64,000 bases of DNA, from NCBI GenBank assembly GCA_033065855.1, contig JAVXUO010002235.1, positions 1 through 64,000 on the forward strand. The letters run 5' to 3'. Shown in pieces: positions 34,546 through 54,455 of this stretch. Under the pieces are notes generated by a model, which had not been told where the DNA came from, searched no databases, and was given only the letters and a program-made list of their open reading frames with translations. Made by a program: the position numbers and the translations under genes. This DNA comes from Escallonia rubra (taxonomy: Eukaryota; Streptophyta; Magnoliopsida; Escalloniales; Escalloniaceae). Numbering within the stretch: the first letter of the stretch is position 1; every line of letters starts with the position of its first letter.

Positions 34546-36332
34546 CTACGGGAAAGTCTTCTGTTTCTTATTTGGGGGTTGGCTCGTTATGCACACTTCC
34601 ATGGCGTATGCTTTTCGAGCCTGTCCTGACGAACCTCCTATGGCTAATCCCCAAGATATGGTGTTGATCGTACCCATATTCTCTTCCCGATCTTCTCTTT
34701 CTTCCATGGCCGGAAGTGTCTGTTGTCGTCCTTCTTTATGAGCTACAAACTTTCTCAACTGGCCACGCTTGATAAGAGCCTCGATTGCTCGTTTGAGTGA
34801 CCCGCAATTGTTAGTTGTATGGCCATGATCATTGTGAAAGTGACACCATAAATCTTTGTTCCTTTTATTCGGCCGAGATCTCATCTTTTCTGGCCACTGG
34901 AGAGCTTTATTGTCTTTGATCTCGTGAAGTATCTGTGATGGTTTGGCATTGAGGGGTGTTAAATTCTACAAGGCAAACGGGGACGTCATTCATCACGCTT
35001 AGAACGTTTTGCTGACTTTGCCCCCTGGGGAGTTAACTCCCGAGATCGTTTTTTCTGTTCTTCCTTCCTTTCTCCACGTCGTCCTCTTTGTGTCTCCATG
35101 TATTCTTCAGCTTGAATATATTTGTTAGCCTTTTCGAGAAGGGCTTTCATGCTGCCTGGAGGACTTTTATTCACAGAGAATGCAAACTTGGATGTTGGCC
35201 GGAGGCCTCGGAGGAATGCAGTTTACTTCACGGACTCATCCAGGTTATCGATTTCTAAGGTGGCTGCGTTAAATCGTCCGAGAAAGCATGCCAAAGACTC
35301 GTTTTTCTCTTGCATAATGTTAAGCAGACTCGCCGAGTTTTTCCTTCGAGAGCGACTGCTTACAAAATACTTCTGAAAAAGATCTGATAATTGGACGAAG
35401 GAGTAGATGGATCTCGGTTGTAGAGATTTGAACCATGCATGTCCAGCCTTCCTCAGAGTGGTAGGAAAGGCTCTGCACATGACAGCATCTGAGACCTGGA
35501 GGAGTAGCATGTTTGTTTCAAACTGGTAAACATGTTCTCCTGGATCTCCAGTTCCGTCGTAGAGGTCACATTGAGGCATTCAAAAATTGGGAGGTAGCTT
35601 TGCCTTCTCGATGGCCTCGAATAACGGATATCCAGATTCTTCCCTCGAGGGAGATCGTTCAGGAGAATGATATCTAGGGACAATCTTCCAGGAGTCTCGT
35701 TCTCGGGAACGAAACTCAGGCGTCCTCTTTATGTGGATAGATCTTCGAGGGGTCTCAACTCTGGCGACCTGTTCGGGAGAGGAATTGGTACTGTCTTCGA
35801 CTGATGGATCACGACGGTAGCATGATCCACTTCTGGTCATGTGCTCTCTGCTCTTCTCTTTGGGATTGAAAGTCGGATCGGCGGCTGACCTGTATTTACG
35901 GCCGTAGATTGATCTGGAGGTGAGACAGAGACGAAGGTCGCTGGGGTCAAGATGAGAATGGTAAGTGGACGACGGAGCCACCGCCACGTCGAGCTTTCAT
36001 TGAAGAGTGTTCACGACATCTTTTAATTCGTGGATTTCTTTTGTAAGGTCGGCATGGGGTGTTTTGAATAGCTGACGGTTTAGGCGATGACGAAGGTTAC
36101 CGTTTTTCAGAGTGGATGACGGAGATCGATTTCTCCGAAATCTAGTTTCTGATTCGGGAGTAGCAGATGTTACGTTGACGTATACATTTTCAGAAGAACT
36201 GGCGCGATGGCGGCGTAAAGAAGTCAAGTGTTGATCCTGAGAATGATCAAGTCGATGAGAGTTGTTAGTTCGCGCACGACTGTTCTGAGAATGACTGTGT
36301 GAAGAGTCACTGGAAGAAGAATGATTGGCCAT
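34546..36332 (-). pseudogene. gag region of the Tat-like element
   Basis: It starts with a Ser/His/Arg-rich N-terminus (36332), then an Arg-rich segment. The Retrotrans_gag core follows (YDGTGDPGEHVYQFE, CRAFPTTLRKAGHAWF, MQEKNESLACFLGRF; 35223-35579), then a Lys/Arg/Glu-rich linker, and a zinc-knuckle-like CHFHNDHGHTTNNC (34780-34840). It would form the particle shell. Broken into a few open pieces. Confidence 0.75.
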
Positions 36333-36344
36333 GTTCCCTGTCGT

Positions 36345-36366
36345 GGTCCCACGGATGGTGCCAATC
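36345..36366 (-). other. Primer-binding-site candidate of the Tat-like element
   Basis: On the minus strand the sequence immediately inside the 5' LTR is GATTGGCACCATCCGTGGGA, close to the GGCGCCGTCTGTGGGA-like motif that follows the 5' LTR in many plant Gypsy elements. Which tRNA it pairs with I cannot say. Confidence 0.5.
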
Positions 36367-36812
36367 TGTTGCAGCTAAAAACTAGAACGGGAACCACAGT
36401 AGAAAGTAGGCCTGCAAAAGAGAACACAAAGTGACCGCCGGGTGGGGTTTTGGCGGGGGAACGCTCCGATACTTAAATCAGAAATGGCTAACAATGTAGA
36501 ACTCTGAAGAAGAAGTAAGACACATTGTATATGTGTGTGAGCCTGTTCATACATGCGAGGGCTTGACCCCTTTATATAGTGGTAGAAGGAGGAGCCTTAG
36601 TAGGACTGAGTTTTGACCAACTCTAATCAGAATCTAATTAGGATCCTAGAGGATCATCACATGTCTATCTCTGATGATAGAGTCAAAGTCTTTTAGGATT
36701 TTATATGATAAATGATATAGCAAGTGCCAAATCAGTATGAAGCCAATAGGGACCACGTGTCATAACTGCCACGTGTCATCCGTAGATTGGAGGCGTATTT
36801 TTAGCTATATCA
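36367..36812 (-). repeat. 5' LTR of the Tat-like element (446 bp)
   Basis: Bounded by TG (36367) and CA (36812), with inverted ends TGTTGCAGCTAAAAA and TTTTTAGCTATATCA. It contains the TTTATATAG promoter-like motif and CCACGTGTCAT repeats. Confidence 0.85.
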
Positions 36813-37099
36813 CCTTCAAAGCGTTACACGAATTGGCATGCTATGCTCAACAAAGGCGACACTTTGTGTACATACATTTCTCATAAGTATACAATAGAGA
36901 ACTTCCATCTTACAACTGCTGAAATCGAAGTTCAGAAACATGCAAACAGTGGCTGGTTATACATTAGGGCTTGCTGCTCATACTTGCCTCAATCTTATTG
37001 TCTTAAAGCCAAATGCTTTCGCCATCTTTTATCGAGTCATAGAAGTTCCCAACCACATATTGAGGCGGTAAACAAGCCACGAAGTTTTGGCATCAGTAC
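36813..37099 (-). other. 3' flank of the GH1 gene
   Basis: The 287 bp between the glucosidase stop codon and the Tat-like element. An AATAAG hexamer on the minus strand near 37000 could serve as a weak poly(A) signal. Nothing else is recognised. Confidence 0.4.
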
Positions 37100-43394
<6,295 letters not shown>

Positions 43395-43485
43395 CAGAGG
43401 TTTTGGCTGCAAATGGTGGTGTTTGTGCTAACACTTGGCTGTGAAGTAGAAAAAATAGCAGAAATGGCTTTGCTGCTTTCTTGTG
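43395..43485 (-). other. 5' leader of the GH1 gene with a signal-peptide-like stretch in another frame
   Basis: About 90 nt lie between the likely transcription start and the ATG at 43394, with no ATG in between. In a different frame it reads KKAAKPFLLFFLLHSQVLAQ, which has the charge, hydrophobic core and end expected of a secretory signal, but it has no start codon. Confidence 0.5.
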
Positions 43486-43510
43486 GAGGAGAAGAGGTCT
43501 TGGAACCCTG

Positions 43511-43518
43511 TATTTATA
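43511..43518 (-). promoter_or_regulatory. TATA box of the GH1 gene
   Basis: TATAAATA on the minus strand, about 120 bp upstream of the ATG. The same box survives in tandem unit 3 (49199-49206), while units 2 and 4 lack about 22 bp that include it. Confidence 0.65.
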
Positions 43519-43727
43519 GGCAAACATTGAAGTAGAACAACAGCACAAATGCTTTGTATTCTTTTTGCAGAAATGGCTTTTCCGTATTGGTCTCGATAAA
43601 AACGTTTCCCTGGTCATTTTCATGATCGGAACTGGACCAGTAATAACACGTTGGAATCTTTTGTAGTGGTCCCAAAAAAAAGAGAAAAAAAAAACGTGTC
43701 AAGTATTATTGGAACCGGACCAGTAAC

Positions 43728-43733
43728 CACGTG
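43728..43733. promoter_or_regulatory. G-box (CACGTG) upstream of the GH1 gene
   Basis: ACCACGTGTC lies about 210 bp upstream of the TATA box. It is kept in unit 4 (52005-52010) and changed to CATGTG in units 2 and 3. G-boxes bind bZIP/bHLH factors in light and ABA responses; whether it is used here is unknown. Confidence 0.45.
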
Positions 43734-43789
43734 TCAAGTATGAGACGGTTTTATTAAACAGTAATTTGTTTTAGTAGTTTTGAATTGTA

Positions 43790-44148
43790 CTCCCTCCGTC
43801 CCTTAAAAAGTGATCAAATTTCTTTTTTCCCCCATAAAGTGATCACTTCCAAATTAGGAAATATTCTGTAGGTATTTTTACATATTTACCCTTTTTATAT
43901 ATTTTTTTATTCTATTTCTCTCACAACAATTAATTCTCTACCAACTCATTTTTTCTCTCCTACCACTTTACACTACTTTATACTATTTCTCTATCCACAT
44001 TTAATACTCTACCAACCAATTTTCTCTCTCATCTCTACTTTCTTCCCCTCTCTCTAAAGGGTAAAATGGTAAAGACACACAATATATAACCTAAATCCTT
44101 AATATACGTGTAAAAAAAAATGGTTCACTTAAAAAGGGACGGAGGGAG
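43790..44148. mobile_element. Stowaway MITE (359 bp) in tandem unit 1
   Basis: Termini CTCCCTCCGTCCC and GGGACGGAGGGAG form the classic Stowaway (Tc1/mariner) inverted repeat, with a TA target duplication (43788-43789, 44149-44150). The other three units have the empty site GAATTGTATAAAAAA or close variants. The interior is AT-rich with no coding capacity. Confidence 0.95.
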
Positions 44149-47100
44149 TATAAAAAAATCTATTGCGCAATTTTATAATTTTATGGTTATTTTATCAAAG
44201 ATAGTCACTTTTATTTTTGGGGTGAACTTTTTTTTAATAAAATAAAATAGCACTCGTGATAAAATATCAATAAGCAATGTCATTATACATATTTGCTAAT
44301 TCTAATTTGATAGCTATATAGAGATGAACAAAAATTAGAAGTTCTCTAGTACACAAAAAAGAAAAATATAAGTTCCATTGATAAAAATATGAGGAAAATG
44401 TGTTGAGATCAAATTGCTATTGTATAAGACATTTTTATTATTGTGTAATTATCTTTTGAGATAATTTGTACATTTCAATGGTTTGCCCATAACGTTAACT
44501 ACTCATTAGTTTAAATTTCATAAGCAAAATTTTGATCCGTATATGTTCTTATAGCATATGATTTATAAAGTTAATCAACACGACTAATTAAAAAAAGGAT
44601 GATGTGGCATTTTTAGAAGGAAATATTGAAGTTTACCAATAAAGTATACAAAGAAAATAATATCTACCGTATGACATAATAACATAAAGTTTACAAAAGT
44701 TAACTAACATGACTAAATTGGATAGTTCAAAACCTCGTAATAAGCAAATTGTTGAACAAAATATCACTAACATTTAACAAAGTACTACGTATATTATATA
44801 ATAAGCATTCTTACTAAGTCAGATTTGTCTTCAACTATATATAATAAAGTTTTCAATCTAAGTTTTAGATAATATCATTTTAAATTTTATATGCAGTTCT
44901 ATTTTTTAGATATCTAGTTTTCTTTTTTTATATATGAAAGAGTCTTTAGGAGTGTAAAAGCTAACACAAATCATAATTTATTTATATATTGCTATGCAGA
45001 ATTTAGAATACTTAAGAGTTTAATTACTCACAATAAAAATACTATAGAAAAAAATGTGTTCAAAACTTTTCCAGCATCAAATTAGTTCAATTCAACTCAT
45101 GCTCACATGCTTAAGGTTTTAGATTTACACTATTTTTTTTTAAATATCTCATGTGGAATTTGCGTAGCATGATATTTCTACATTTAACAAATACGATTGT
45201 ATAGGAGAGCACGAAATCTTAGAATAAGGAAATCATTGACCAAAATTTTTAACCAACAAATTTATCAAGTTAGATTCATTTTTGAATTTACGAAGGTTGA
45301 TAATTCAATTGAAACCTGACTTAATTATGTTTTTTTTTTTTACATATCCTTACAATAATATTCTACAATAGCTCCTTTGTGCGATACATCATTACTTATC
45401 ATCACGTTATGAATTAGTTTTTGTATTAATTAGTAAGCCTTACATATATTTTTTTTTTAAATTAAGACAATCTAAAACACTTCCTAATCAATTTATTAAT
45501 CTATCAACACTTAATTATGGCAATCATATATTTAAAAAACTTACTCTTATATGATAATAAATATCTATATATCTAAAAAATATAAATAACATCTGATCTT
45601 GTAAAACAAAATAATGATATAACAGTTGACTTAAATTTAATAAGGTCTTTATTTTTAAATTTAATTAATTTCACGGGAATAATATTATGACTTAATATGA
45701 TTAGTATGTTTATATATATAGTTATGTACATATACATATATAAGATTTTAATACTACATGATATTTAAATTCATTGTTCTATTATAAATCTCATATGTGA
45801 TTTTTTTTCTTGAATTTAAATAGCAGAGTTTTATTTTCATGTTATGTAGGTTATTATATTGGATTAATTATGCTTTGAAATATTAACAAAATGATAAAAA
45901 TAAGGATCTACTAAAAAAATAATTTGTCTGTAGCCCATATATTATAAGCATATACAACTTAAATATGAATTTAAGATAATACCTAATTTTTCTTTATTAA
46001 ATCTCTTATGTAATTTTTTATTTTGTGGGTGATTCTTTCATGTTAGAGAGCTTTTCTGATATATAATATCTAATTAAAGTCATAATAGCTTATTATATTG
46101 GTTATTAGATTTTAAACGTTTCAAATTGATTTTTGAATTGCATAAGGCTTACTACTTAAAAGTTTACTATATTTACAGATTTAATTAATTGTAAAATTAA
46201 GGACCTCATTCAAAATAATGTTTGAAGATCTTCAGCGACATCAATATGTTTAGCATTAATTTTTGTAACTCCTATTACATTAGAAACAAAATGCAATGAT
46301 GTGTCATGAAAAGAAGCAATCATGGCATTTCTTGCCTCAGTTATTAGATATTATAGCCTAGGATCCCAACTCAAACTCAAATCAGTTAATAAATTATTTA
46401 AAAGGCCGTAAAAAGTGTATTATTCTATAACACATTTGATGAAGCAAAATGAGATTACCATCTTATGGCCACTACTTTTGCTAAAACTATCTGCTTTCTG
46501 TGGAGGAGAAGAGGTCTTGCAATATTGAAGTAGAACAACAGTACAAATGCTTTGGAATCTTTTGCAGAAATGGCTTTTCCGTATTGGTCCTGATAAAAAC
46601 GTCTCCCTGGTCATTTTCATGATTATGACACGTTGGAATCTTTTGTAGTGGTCCCAAAAAAAAAGAGAAAATAAAAAACGTGTCAAGAATTATTGGAACC
46701 GGACCAGTAACCATGTGTCAAGTATGAGACGGTTTTATTAAACAGTAATTTATTTTAGTAGTTTTCAATTGTATAAAAAATCTATTGCGCAATTTTATAA
46801 TTTCATGGTTATTTTATCAAAGATAGTCACTTTTATTTTTGGGGTGAACTTTTTTTTAATAAAATAAAATAGCACTCGTGATAAAATATCAATAAGTAAC
46901 GTCTTTATGCATATTTACTAATTCTAATTTGATAGCTATATAGATGAACAAAAATTAGAAGCTGTCTAGTACACAAAAAAATATATATATAAGTTCCATT
47001 GATAAAAATATGCGGAGAACGTGTTGAGATCAAATTGCTATTGTATAATACATTTTTATTATTGTGTAATTATCTTTTAAGATAATTTGTACATTTCAAT

Positions 47101-50100
47101 TGTTTGCCCATAACGTTAACTACTTATTAGTTTAAATTTCATAAGCAAAATTTTGATACATATATATTCTTATAGCATATGATTTATAAAGTTAATCAAC
47201 ACGACTAAGTAAAAAAAGCATGATGTGGCATTTTTAGAAGGTAATATTGAAGTTTACCAATAAAGTATACAAAGAAAATAATATCTACCGTATGAAATAA
47301 TAACATAAAGTTTACAAAAGTTAACTAACATGACTAAATAAGATAGCTCAAAATCTCGTAATAAGCAAATTGTTGAACAAAATATAACTAATATATAACA
47401 AAGTACTACGTATATTATATAATAAGCATTCTTACTAAGTCAGATTTGTCTTCAACTATAATAAAGTTTTCAATCTAAGTTTTAGATAATATCATTTTAA
47501 ATTTTATATGCAGTTCTATTTTTTAGATATCTAGTTTTCTTTTTTTATATATGAAAGAGTCTTTAGGAGTATAAAAGCTAACACAAATCATAATTTATTG
47601 ATATATTGCTATGCAGAATTTAGAATACTTAAGACTTTAATTACTCACAATAAAAATACTATAGAAAGAAATCTGTTCAAAACTTTTCCAGCATCAAATT
47701 AGTTCAATTCAACTCATGCTCACATGCTTAAGGTTTTACATCAAATTAGTTCAATTCAACTTATGCTCACATGCTTAAGGTTTTACATTTACACTATTTT
47801 TTTTAATATATCTCATGTGGAATTTGCGTAGCATGATATTTCTACATTTAACAAATGCGACTGTATAGGAGAGCACGAAATCTTAGAATAAGGAAATCAT
47901 TGACCAAAATTTTTAACCAACAAATTTATCAAGTTAGATTCATTTTTGAATTTACGAAGGTTGACAATTCAGTAGAAACCTGACTTAATTATGTTTTTTT
48001 TTTTTTTTGTACATACCTTACAATAATATTCTACAATAGCTCCTTTGTGCGATACATCATTACTTATCATCACGTTATGAATTAGTTTTTGTATTAATTA
48101 GTAAGCCTTATATATATATTTTTTTTAAAATTAAGACAATCTAAAACACTTCCTAATCAATTTATTAATCTATCAACACTTAATTATGGCAATCATATAT
48201 TTAAAAAACTTACTCTTATATGATAATAAATATCTATATATCTAAAAAATATAAATAACATCTGATCTTGTAAAACAAAATAATGATATAACAGTTGACT
48301 TAAATTTAATAAGGTCTTTATTTTTAAATTTAATTAATTTCACGGGAATAATATTATGACTTAATATGATTAGTATGTTTATATATATAGTTATGTACAT
48401 ATACATATATAAGATTTTAATACTACATGATATTTAAATTCATTGTTCTATTATAAATCTCATATGTTTTTTTTCTTGAATTTAAATAGCAGAGTTTTAT
48501 TTTCATGTTATGTAGGTTATTATGTTGGATTGATTATGCTTTGAAATATTAACAAATGATAAAATTAAGGATCTTCTAAAAAAATAATTTGTCTATAGCC
48601 CATATATTATAAGGTTATAAAACTTAAATATGAATTTAAAATAGTACCTAATTTTTCTTTATTAAATCTCTTATGTAATTTTTTATTTTGCGGGTGATTA
48701 TTTCATGTTAGAGAGCTTTTCTGATATATAATATCTAATTAAAGTCATAATAGCTTATTATATTGGTTATTAGATTTTAAACGTTTCAAATTGATTTTTG
48801 AATTGCATAAGGCTTACTACTTAAATGTTTACTACATTTTCAGATTTAATTAATCGTAAAATTAAGGATCTCGTCCAAAATAATGTTTGGAGATCTTTAG
48901 CGACATTAAAATGTTTAGCATAAGTTTTAAGTTTTTGTAACTCCTATTACATTAGAAGCAAAATGCAATGATGTGTCGTGAAAATAAGTTATTATTGCGT
49001 TTCTCGCCTCAGTTATTAGTTATTATAGCCCAGGATCCCAACTCAAACTCAAATCAGTTAATAAATAATTTAAAAGGCTATAAAAAGTGTATTATTCTAT
49101 AACACATTTGATGAAGCAAAATGAGATTACCATCTTATGGCCACTACTTTTGCTAAAACTATCTGCTTTCTGTGGAGGAGTAGAGGTCTTGGAACCTGTA
49201 TTTATAGGCAAACATTGAAGTAGAATAACGGCACAAATGCTTTGTAATCTTTTGCAAAAATGGCTTTTCCGTATTGGTCCTGATAAAAACGTCTCCCTGG
49301 TCATTTTCATGATTATAACACGTTGGAATCTTTTGCAGTGGTCCCAAAAAAAAAAAACGTGTCAAGAATTATTGGAACCGGACCAGTAACCATGTGTCAA
49401 GTATGAGACGGTTTTATTAAACAGTAATTTATTTTAGTAGTTTTGAATTATATAAAAAAATCTATTGTGCAATTTTATAATTTTATGGTTATTTTATCAA
49501 AGATAGTCACTTTTATTTTTATAGTGAACTTTTTTCTAATAAAAGAAAATAGCACTTGTTAGAAAATATTAATAAGTAATGTCCTTATGCATATTTGCTA
49601 ATTCTGATTTGGTAACTTATAGATGAACAAAAATGAGAAGTTTATCTAGTACACAAAAAAGAAAAATATAAGTTCCACCGATAAAAATATGCGGAGAACA
49701 TGTTGTGATCAATTTGTTATTGTATACTACATTTTTATTATTGTGTAATTATCTTTTAAGATAATTTGTACATTTCAATGGTTTGCCCATAACGTTAACT
49801 ACTTATTAGTTTAAATTTCATAAGCAAAATTTTGATACATATATATTCTTATAGCATATGATTTATAAAGTTAATCAACACGACTAATTAAAAAAAGGAT
49901 GATGTGGCGTTTTTAGAAGCAAATGAAGTTTACCAATAAAGTATAGAGAGAAAATAATATCTACCGTATGAAATAATAACATAAAGTTTACAAAAGTTAA
50001 CTAACATGACTAAATAAGATAGTTCAAAACCTCGTAATAAGCAAATTGTTGAACAAAATATCACTAACATTTAACAAAGTACTACGTATATTATATAATA

Positions 50101-53100
50101 AGCATTCTTACTAAGTCAGATTTGTCTTCAACTATAATAAAGTTTTCAATCTAAGTTTTAGATAATATCATTTTAAATTTTATATGCAGTTCTATTTTTT
50201 AGATATCTAGTTTTCTTTTTTTATATATGAAAGAGTCTTTAGGAGTGTAAAAGCTAACACAAATCATAATTTATTTATATATTGCTATGCAGAATTTAGA
50301 ATACTTAAGAGTTTAATTACTCACGATAAAAATACTATAGAAAAAAATGTGTTCAAAACTTTTCCAGCATCAAATTAGTTCAATTCAACTCATGCTCACA
50401 TGCTTAAGGTTTTAGATTTACACTATTTTTTTTTAAATATCTCATGTGGAATTTGCGTAGCATGATATTTCTACATTTAACTAATACGACTGTATAGGAA
50501 AGCACGAAATCTTAGACTAAGGAAATCATTGAGCAAAATTTTTAACCAACAAATTTATCAAGTTAGATTCATTTTTGAATTTACGAAGGTTGACAATTCA
50601 GTAGAAACCTGACTTAATTATGTTTTTTTTTTTTGTACATATCCTTACAATAATATTCTACAATAGCTCCTTTGTGCTATACATCATTACTTATCATCAC
50701 GTTATGAATTAGTTTTTGTATTAATTAGTAAGCCTTATATATATATATATATATATATATTTTAAAATTAAGACAATCTAAAACACTTCCTAATCAATTT
50801 ATTAATCTATCAACACTTAATTATGGCAATCATATATTTAAAAAACTTACTCTTATATGATAATACATATCTATATATCTAAAAAATATAAATAACATCT
50901 GATCTTGTAAAACAAAATAATGATATAACAGTCGACTTAAATTTGATAAGGTCCTTATTTTTAAATTTAATTAATTTCATAGGAATAATATTAGGTCTTA
51001 ATATGATTAGTATGTCTGTATATATAGTTATGTACATATACATATATAAGATTTTAATACTACATGATATTTCAATTCATTGTTCTATTATAAATCTCAT
51101 ATGTGATTTTTTTTCTTGAATTTAAATAGAAGAGTTTTATTTTCATGTTATGTAGGTTATTATGTTGGATTGATTATGCTTTGAAATATTAACAAATGAT
51201 AAAATTAAGGATCTTCTAAAAAAATAATTTGTCTATAGCCCATATATTATAAGGTTATAAAACTTAAATATGAAGTTAATATAGTACCTAATTTTTCTTT
51301 ATTAAATCTCTTATGTAATTTTTTATTTTGCGGGTGATTATTTCATGTTAGAGAGCTTTTCTGATATATAATATCTAATTAAAGTCATAATAGCTTATTA
51401 TATTGGTTATTAGATTTTAAACGTTTCAAATTGATTTTTGAATTGCATAAGGCTTACTACTTAAAAGTTTACTATATTTACAGATTTAATTAATTGTAAA
51501 ATTAAGGACCTCATTCAAAATAATGTTTGAAGATCTTCAGCGACATCAATATGTTTAGCATTAATTTTTGTAACTCCTATTACATTAGAATCAAAATGCA
51601 ATGAAGTGTAAAAAAAAGAAGCAATAATGGCAATTCTTACCTCAGTTATTTGATAATATAGACTAGGATCCCAACTCAAACTCAAATCAGTTAATAAATT
51701 ATTTAAAAGGCCGTAAAAAGTGTATTATTCTATAACACATTTGATGAAGCAAAATGAGATTACCATCTTATGGCCACTACTTTTGCTAAAACTAGCTGCT
51801 TTCTGTGGAGGAGAAGAGGGCTTGCAATATTGAAGTAGAACAACAGGACAAATGCGTTGGAATCTTTTGCAGAAATGGCTTTTCCGTATTGGTCCTGATA
51901 AAAACGTCTCCCTGGTCATTTTCATGATTATGACACGTTGGAATCTTTTGCAGTGGTCCCAAAAAAAAAAACGTGTCAAGAATTATTGGAACCGGACCAG
52001 TAACCACGTGTCAAGTATGAGACGGTTTTATTAAACAGTAATTTGTTTTAGTAGTTTTGAATTGTATAAAAAAATCTATTGCGCAATTTTATAATTTTAT
52101 GGTTATTTTATCAAAGATAGTCACTTTTATTTTTGGGGTGAACTTTTTTTTAATAAAATAAAATAGCACTCGTGATAAAATATCAATGAGTAATGTCCTT
52201 ATGCATATTTGCTAATTCTAATTTGATAGCTATATAGATGAACAAAAATTAGAAGCTCTCTAGTACACAAAAATATATATATATAAGTTCCATTGATAAA
52301 AATATGCGGAGAACGTGTTGAGATCAAATTGCTATTGTATAATACATTTTTATTATTGTGTAATTATCTTTTAAGATAATTTGTACATTTCAATGGTTTG
52401 CCGATAACGTTAACTACTTATTAGTTTAAATTTCATAAGCAAAATTTTGATACATATATATTCTTATAGCATATGATTTATAAAGTTAATCAACACGACT
52501 AATTAAAAAAAGGATGATGTGGCGTTTTTAGAAGCAAATGAAGTTTACCAATAAAGTATACAAAGAAAATAATATCTACCGTATGACATAATAACATAAA
52601 GTTTACAAAAGTTAACTAACATGACTAAATAAGATAGTTCAAAACCTCGTAATAAGCAAATTGTTGAACAAAATATCCCTAACATTTAACAAAGTACTAC
52701 GTATATTATATAATAAGCATTCTTACTAAGTCAGATTTGTCTTCAACTATAATAAAGTTTTCAATCTAAGTTTTAGATAATATCATTTTAAATTTTATAT
52801 GCAGTTCTATTTTTTAGATATCTAGTTTTCTTTTTTCATATATGAAAGAGTCTTTAGGAGTATAAAAGCTAACACAAATCATAATTTATTGATATATTGC
52901 TATGCAGAATTTAGAATACTTAAGACTTTAATTTCTCACAATAAAAATACTATAGAAAGAAATGTGTTCAAAACTTTTCCAGCATCAAATTAGTTCAATT
53001 CAACTCATGCTCACATGCTTAAGGTTTTACATCAAATTAGTTCAATTCAACTCATGCTCACATGGTTCAGGTTTTACATTTACACTATTTTTTTTTAATA

Positions 53101-54455
53101 TATCTCATGTGGAATTTGCGTAGCATGATATTTCTACATTTAACAAATGCGACTGTATAGGAAAGCACGAAATCTTAGAATAAGGAAATCATTGAGCAAA
53201 ATTTTTAACCAACAAATTTATCAATTTAGATTCATTTTTGAATTTACGAAGGTTGATAATTCAGTAGAAACCTGACTTAATTATGTTTTTTTTTTTGTAC
53301 ATATCCTTACAATGATATTCTACAATACCTCCTTTGTGCTATACATCATTACTTATCATCACGTTATGAATTAGTTTTTGTATTAATTAGTAAGCCTTAT
53401 ATATATTTTTTTTAAAATTAAGACAATCTAAAACACTTCCTAATCAATTTATTAATCTATCAACACTTAATTATGGCAATCATATATTTAAAAAACTTAC
53501 TCTTATATGATAATAAATATCTATATATCTAAAAAATATAAATAACATCTGATCTTGTAAAACAAAATAATGATATAACAGTTGACTTAAATTTAATAAG
53601 GTCTTTATTTTTAAATTTAATTAATTTCACGGGAATAATATTATGACTTAATATGATTAGTATGTCTATATATATAGTTATGTACATATACATATATAAG
53701 ATTTTAATACTACATGATATTTAAATTCATTGTTCTATTATAAATCTCATATGTTTTTTTTTCTTGAATTTAAATAGCAGAGTTTTATTTTCATGTTATA
53801 TAGGTTATTATATTGGATTGACTATGCTTTGAAATGCTAGCAAATGATAAAATTAAGGATCTTCTAAAAAAATAATTTGTCTATAGCCCATATATTATAA
53901 GGTTATAAAACTTAAATATGAATTTAAAATAGTACCTAATTTTTCTTTATTAAATCTCTTATGTAATTTTTTTATTTTGCGGGTGATTATTTCATGTTAG
54001 AGAGCTTTTCTGATATATAATATCTAATTAAAGTCATAATAGCTTATTATATTGGTTATTAGATTTTAAACGTTTCAAATTGATTTTTGAATTGCATAAG
54101 GCTTACTACTTAAAAGTTTATTATATTTACATATTTAATTAATTGTAAAATTAAGAACCTCGTTCAAAATAATGTTTAAAGATCTTCAGCAACATCAATA
54201 TGTTTATCATTAAGTTTTTGTAACTCCTATTACATTAGAAGCAAAATGCAATGATGTGTCGTGAAAATAAGTTATTATTGCGTTTCTCGCCTCAGTTATT
54301 AGATATTATAGCTCAGGATCCCAAGTCAAGCTTAAATCAGTTAATAAATTATTTAAAAGGCTGTAAAAAGTGTATTATTCTGTAACACATTTGATGAAGC
54401 AAAAAGAGATTACCATCTTATGGGAAAAAAAACTATCTACTTTTGCTAAAACTAT

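Larger units (their letters stand above)
30534..36812 (-). mobile_element. Ty3/Gypsy (Tat-like) LTR retrotransposon lacking RT and integrase
   Basis: Two direct LTRs (30534-30966 and 36367-36812) enclose a minus-strand gag and protease and a plus-strand extra ORF. No reverse transcriptase, RNase H or integrase is recognisable, so the copy is non-autonomous. Tat-lineage Gypsy elements are known to carry an additional antisense ORF between pol and the 3' LTR, which fits. LTRs are alike but clearly diverged, with small indels and an eroded outer end, so the insertion is of moderate age. Broken, with several breaks in the extra ORF. I see no convincing target duplication. Confidence 0.8.
43473..54455. 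repeat. Four tandem copies of a 2.65-kb promoter-proximal unit
   Basis: Units are 43473-46490 (3018 bp, 2657 without the MITE and its duplicated TA), 46491-49162 (2672), 49163-51795 (2633) and 51796-54455 (2660). Each starts with the CTGCTTTCT...GTGGAGGAG leader sequence of the GH1 gene, runs through its TATA/G-box region and then about 2.3 kb of AT-rich DNA, and ends ACTTTTGCTAAAACTA. Copies are highly similar. Units 1 and 3 share the TATA segment. Units 2 and 4 share its absence and also a 50-bp local duplication (47690-47790, 52985-53075). This implies a two-unit block was duplicated. No ORF in the units looks real. Confidence 0.9.

Noticed and set aside
43514-52034. Short frames recurring in each promoter unit
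   Set aside because: They recur only because the unit is repeated, differ in ends between units, and cover the TATA/G-box region.
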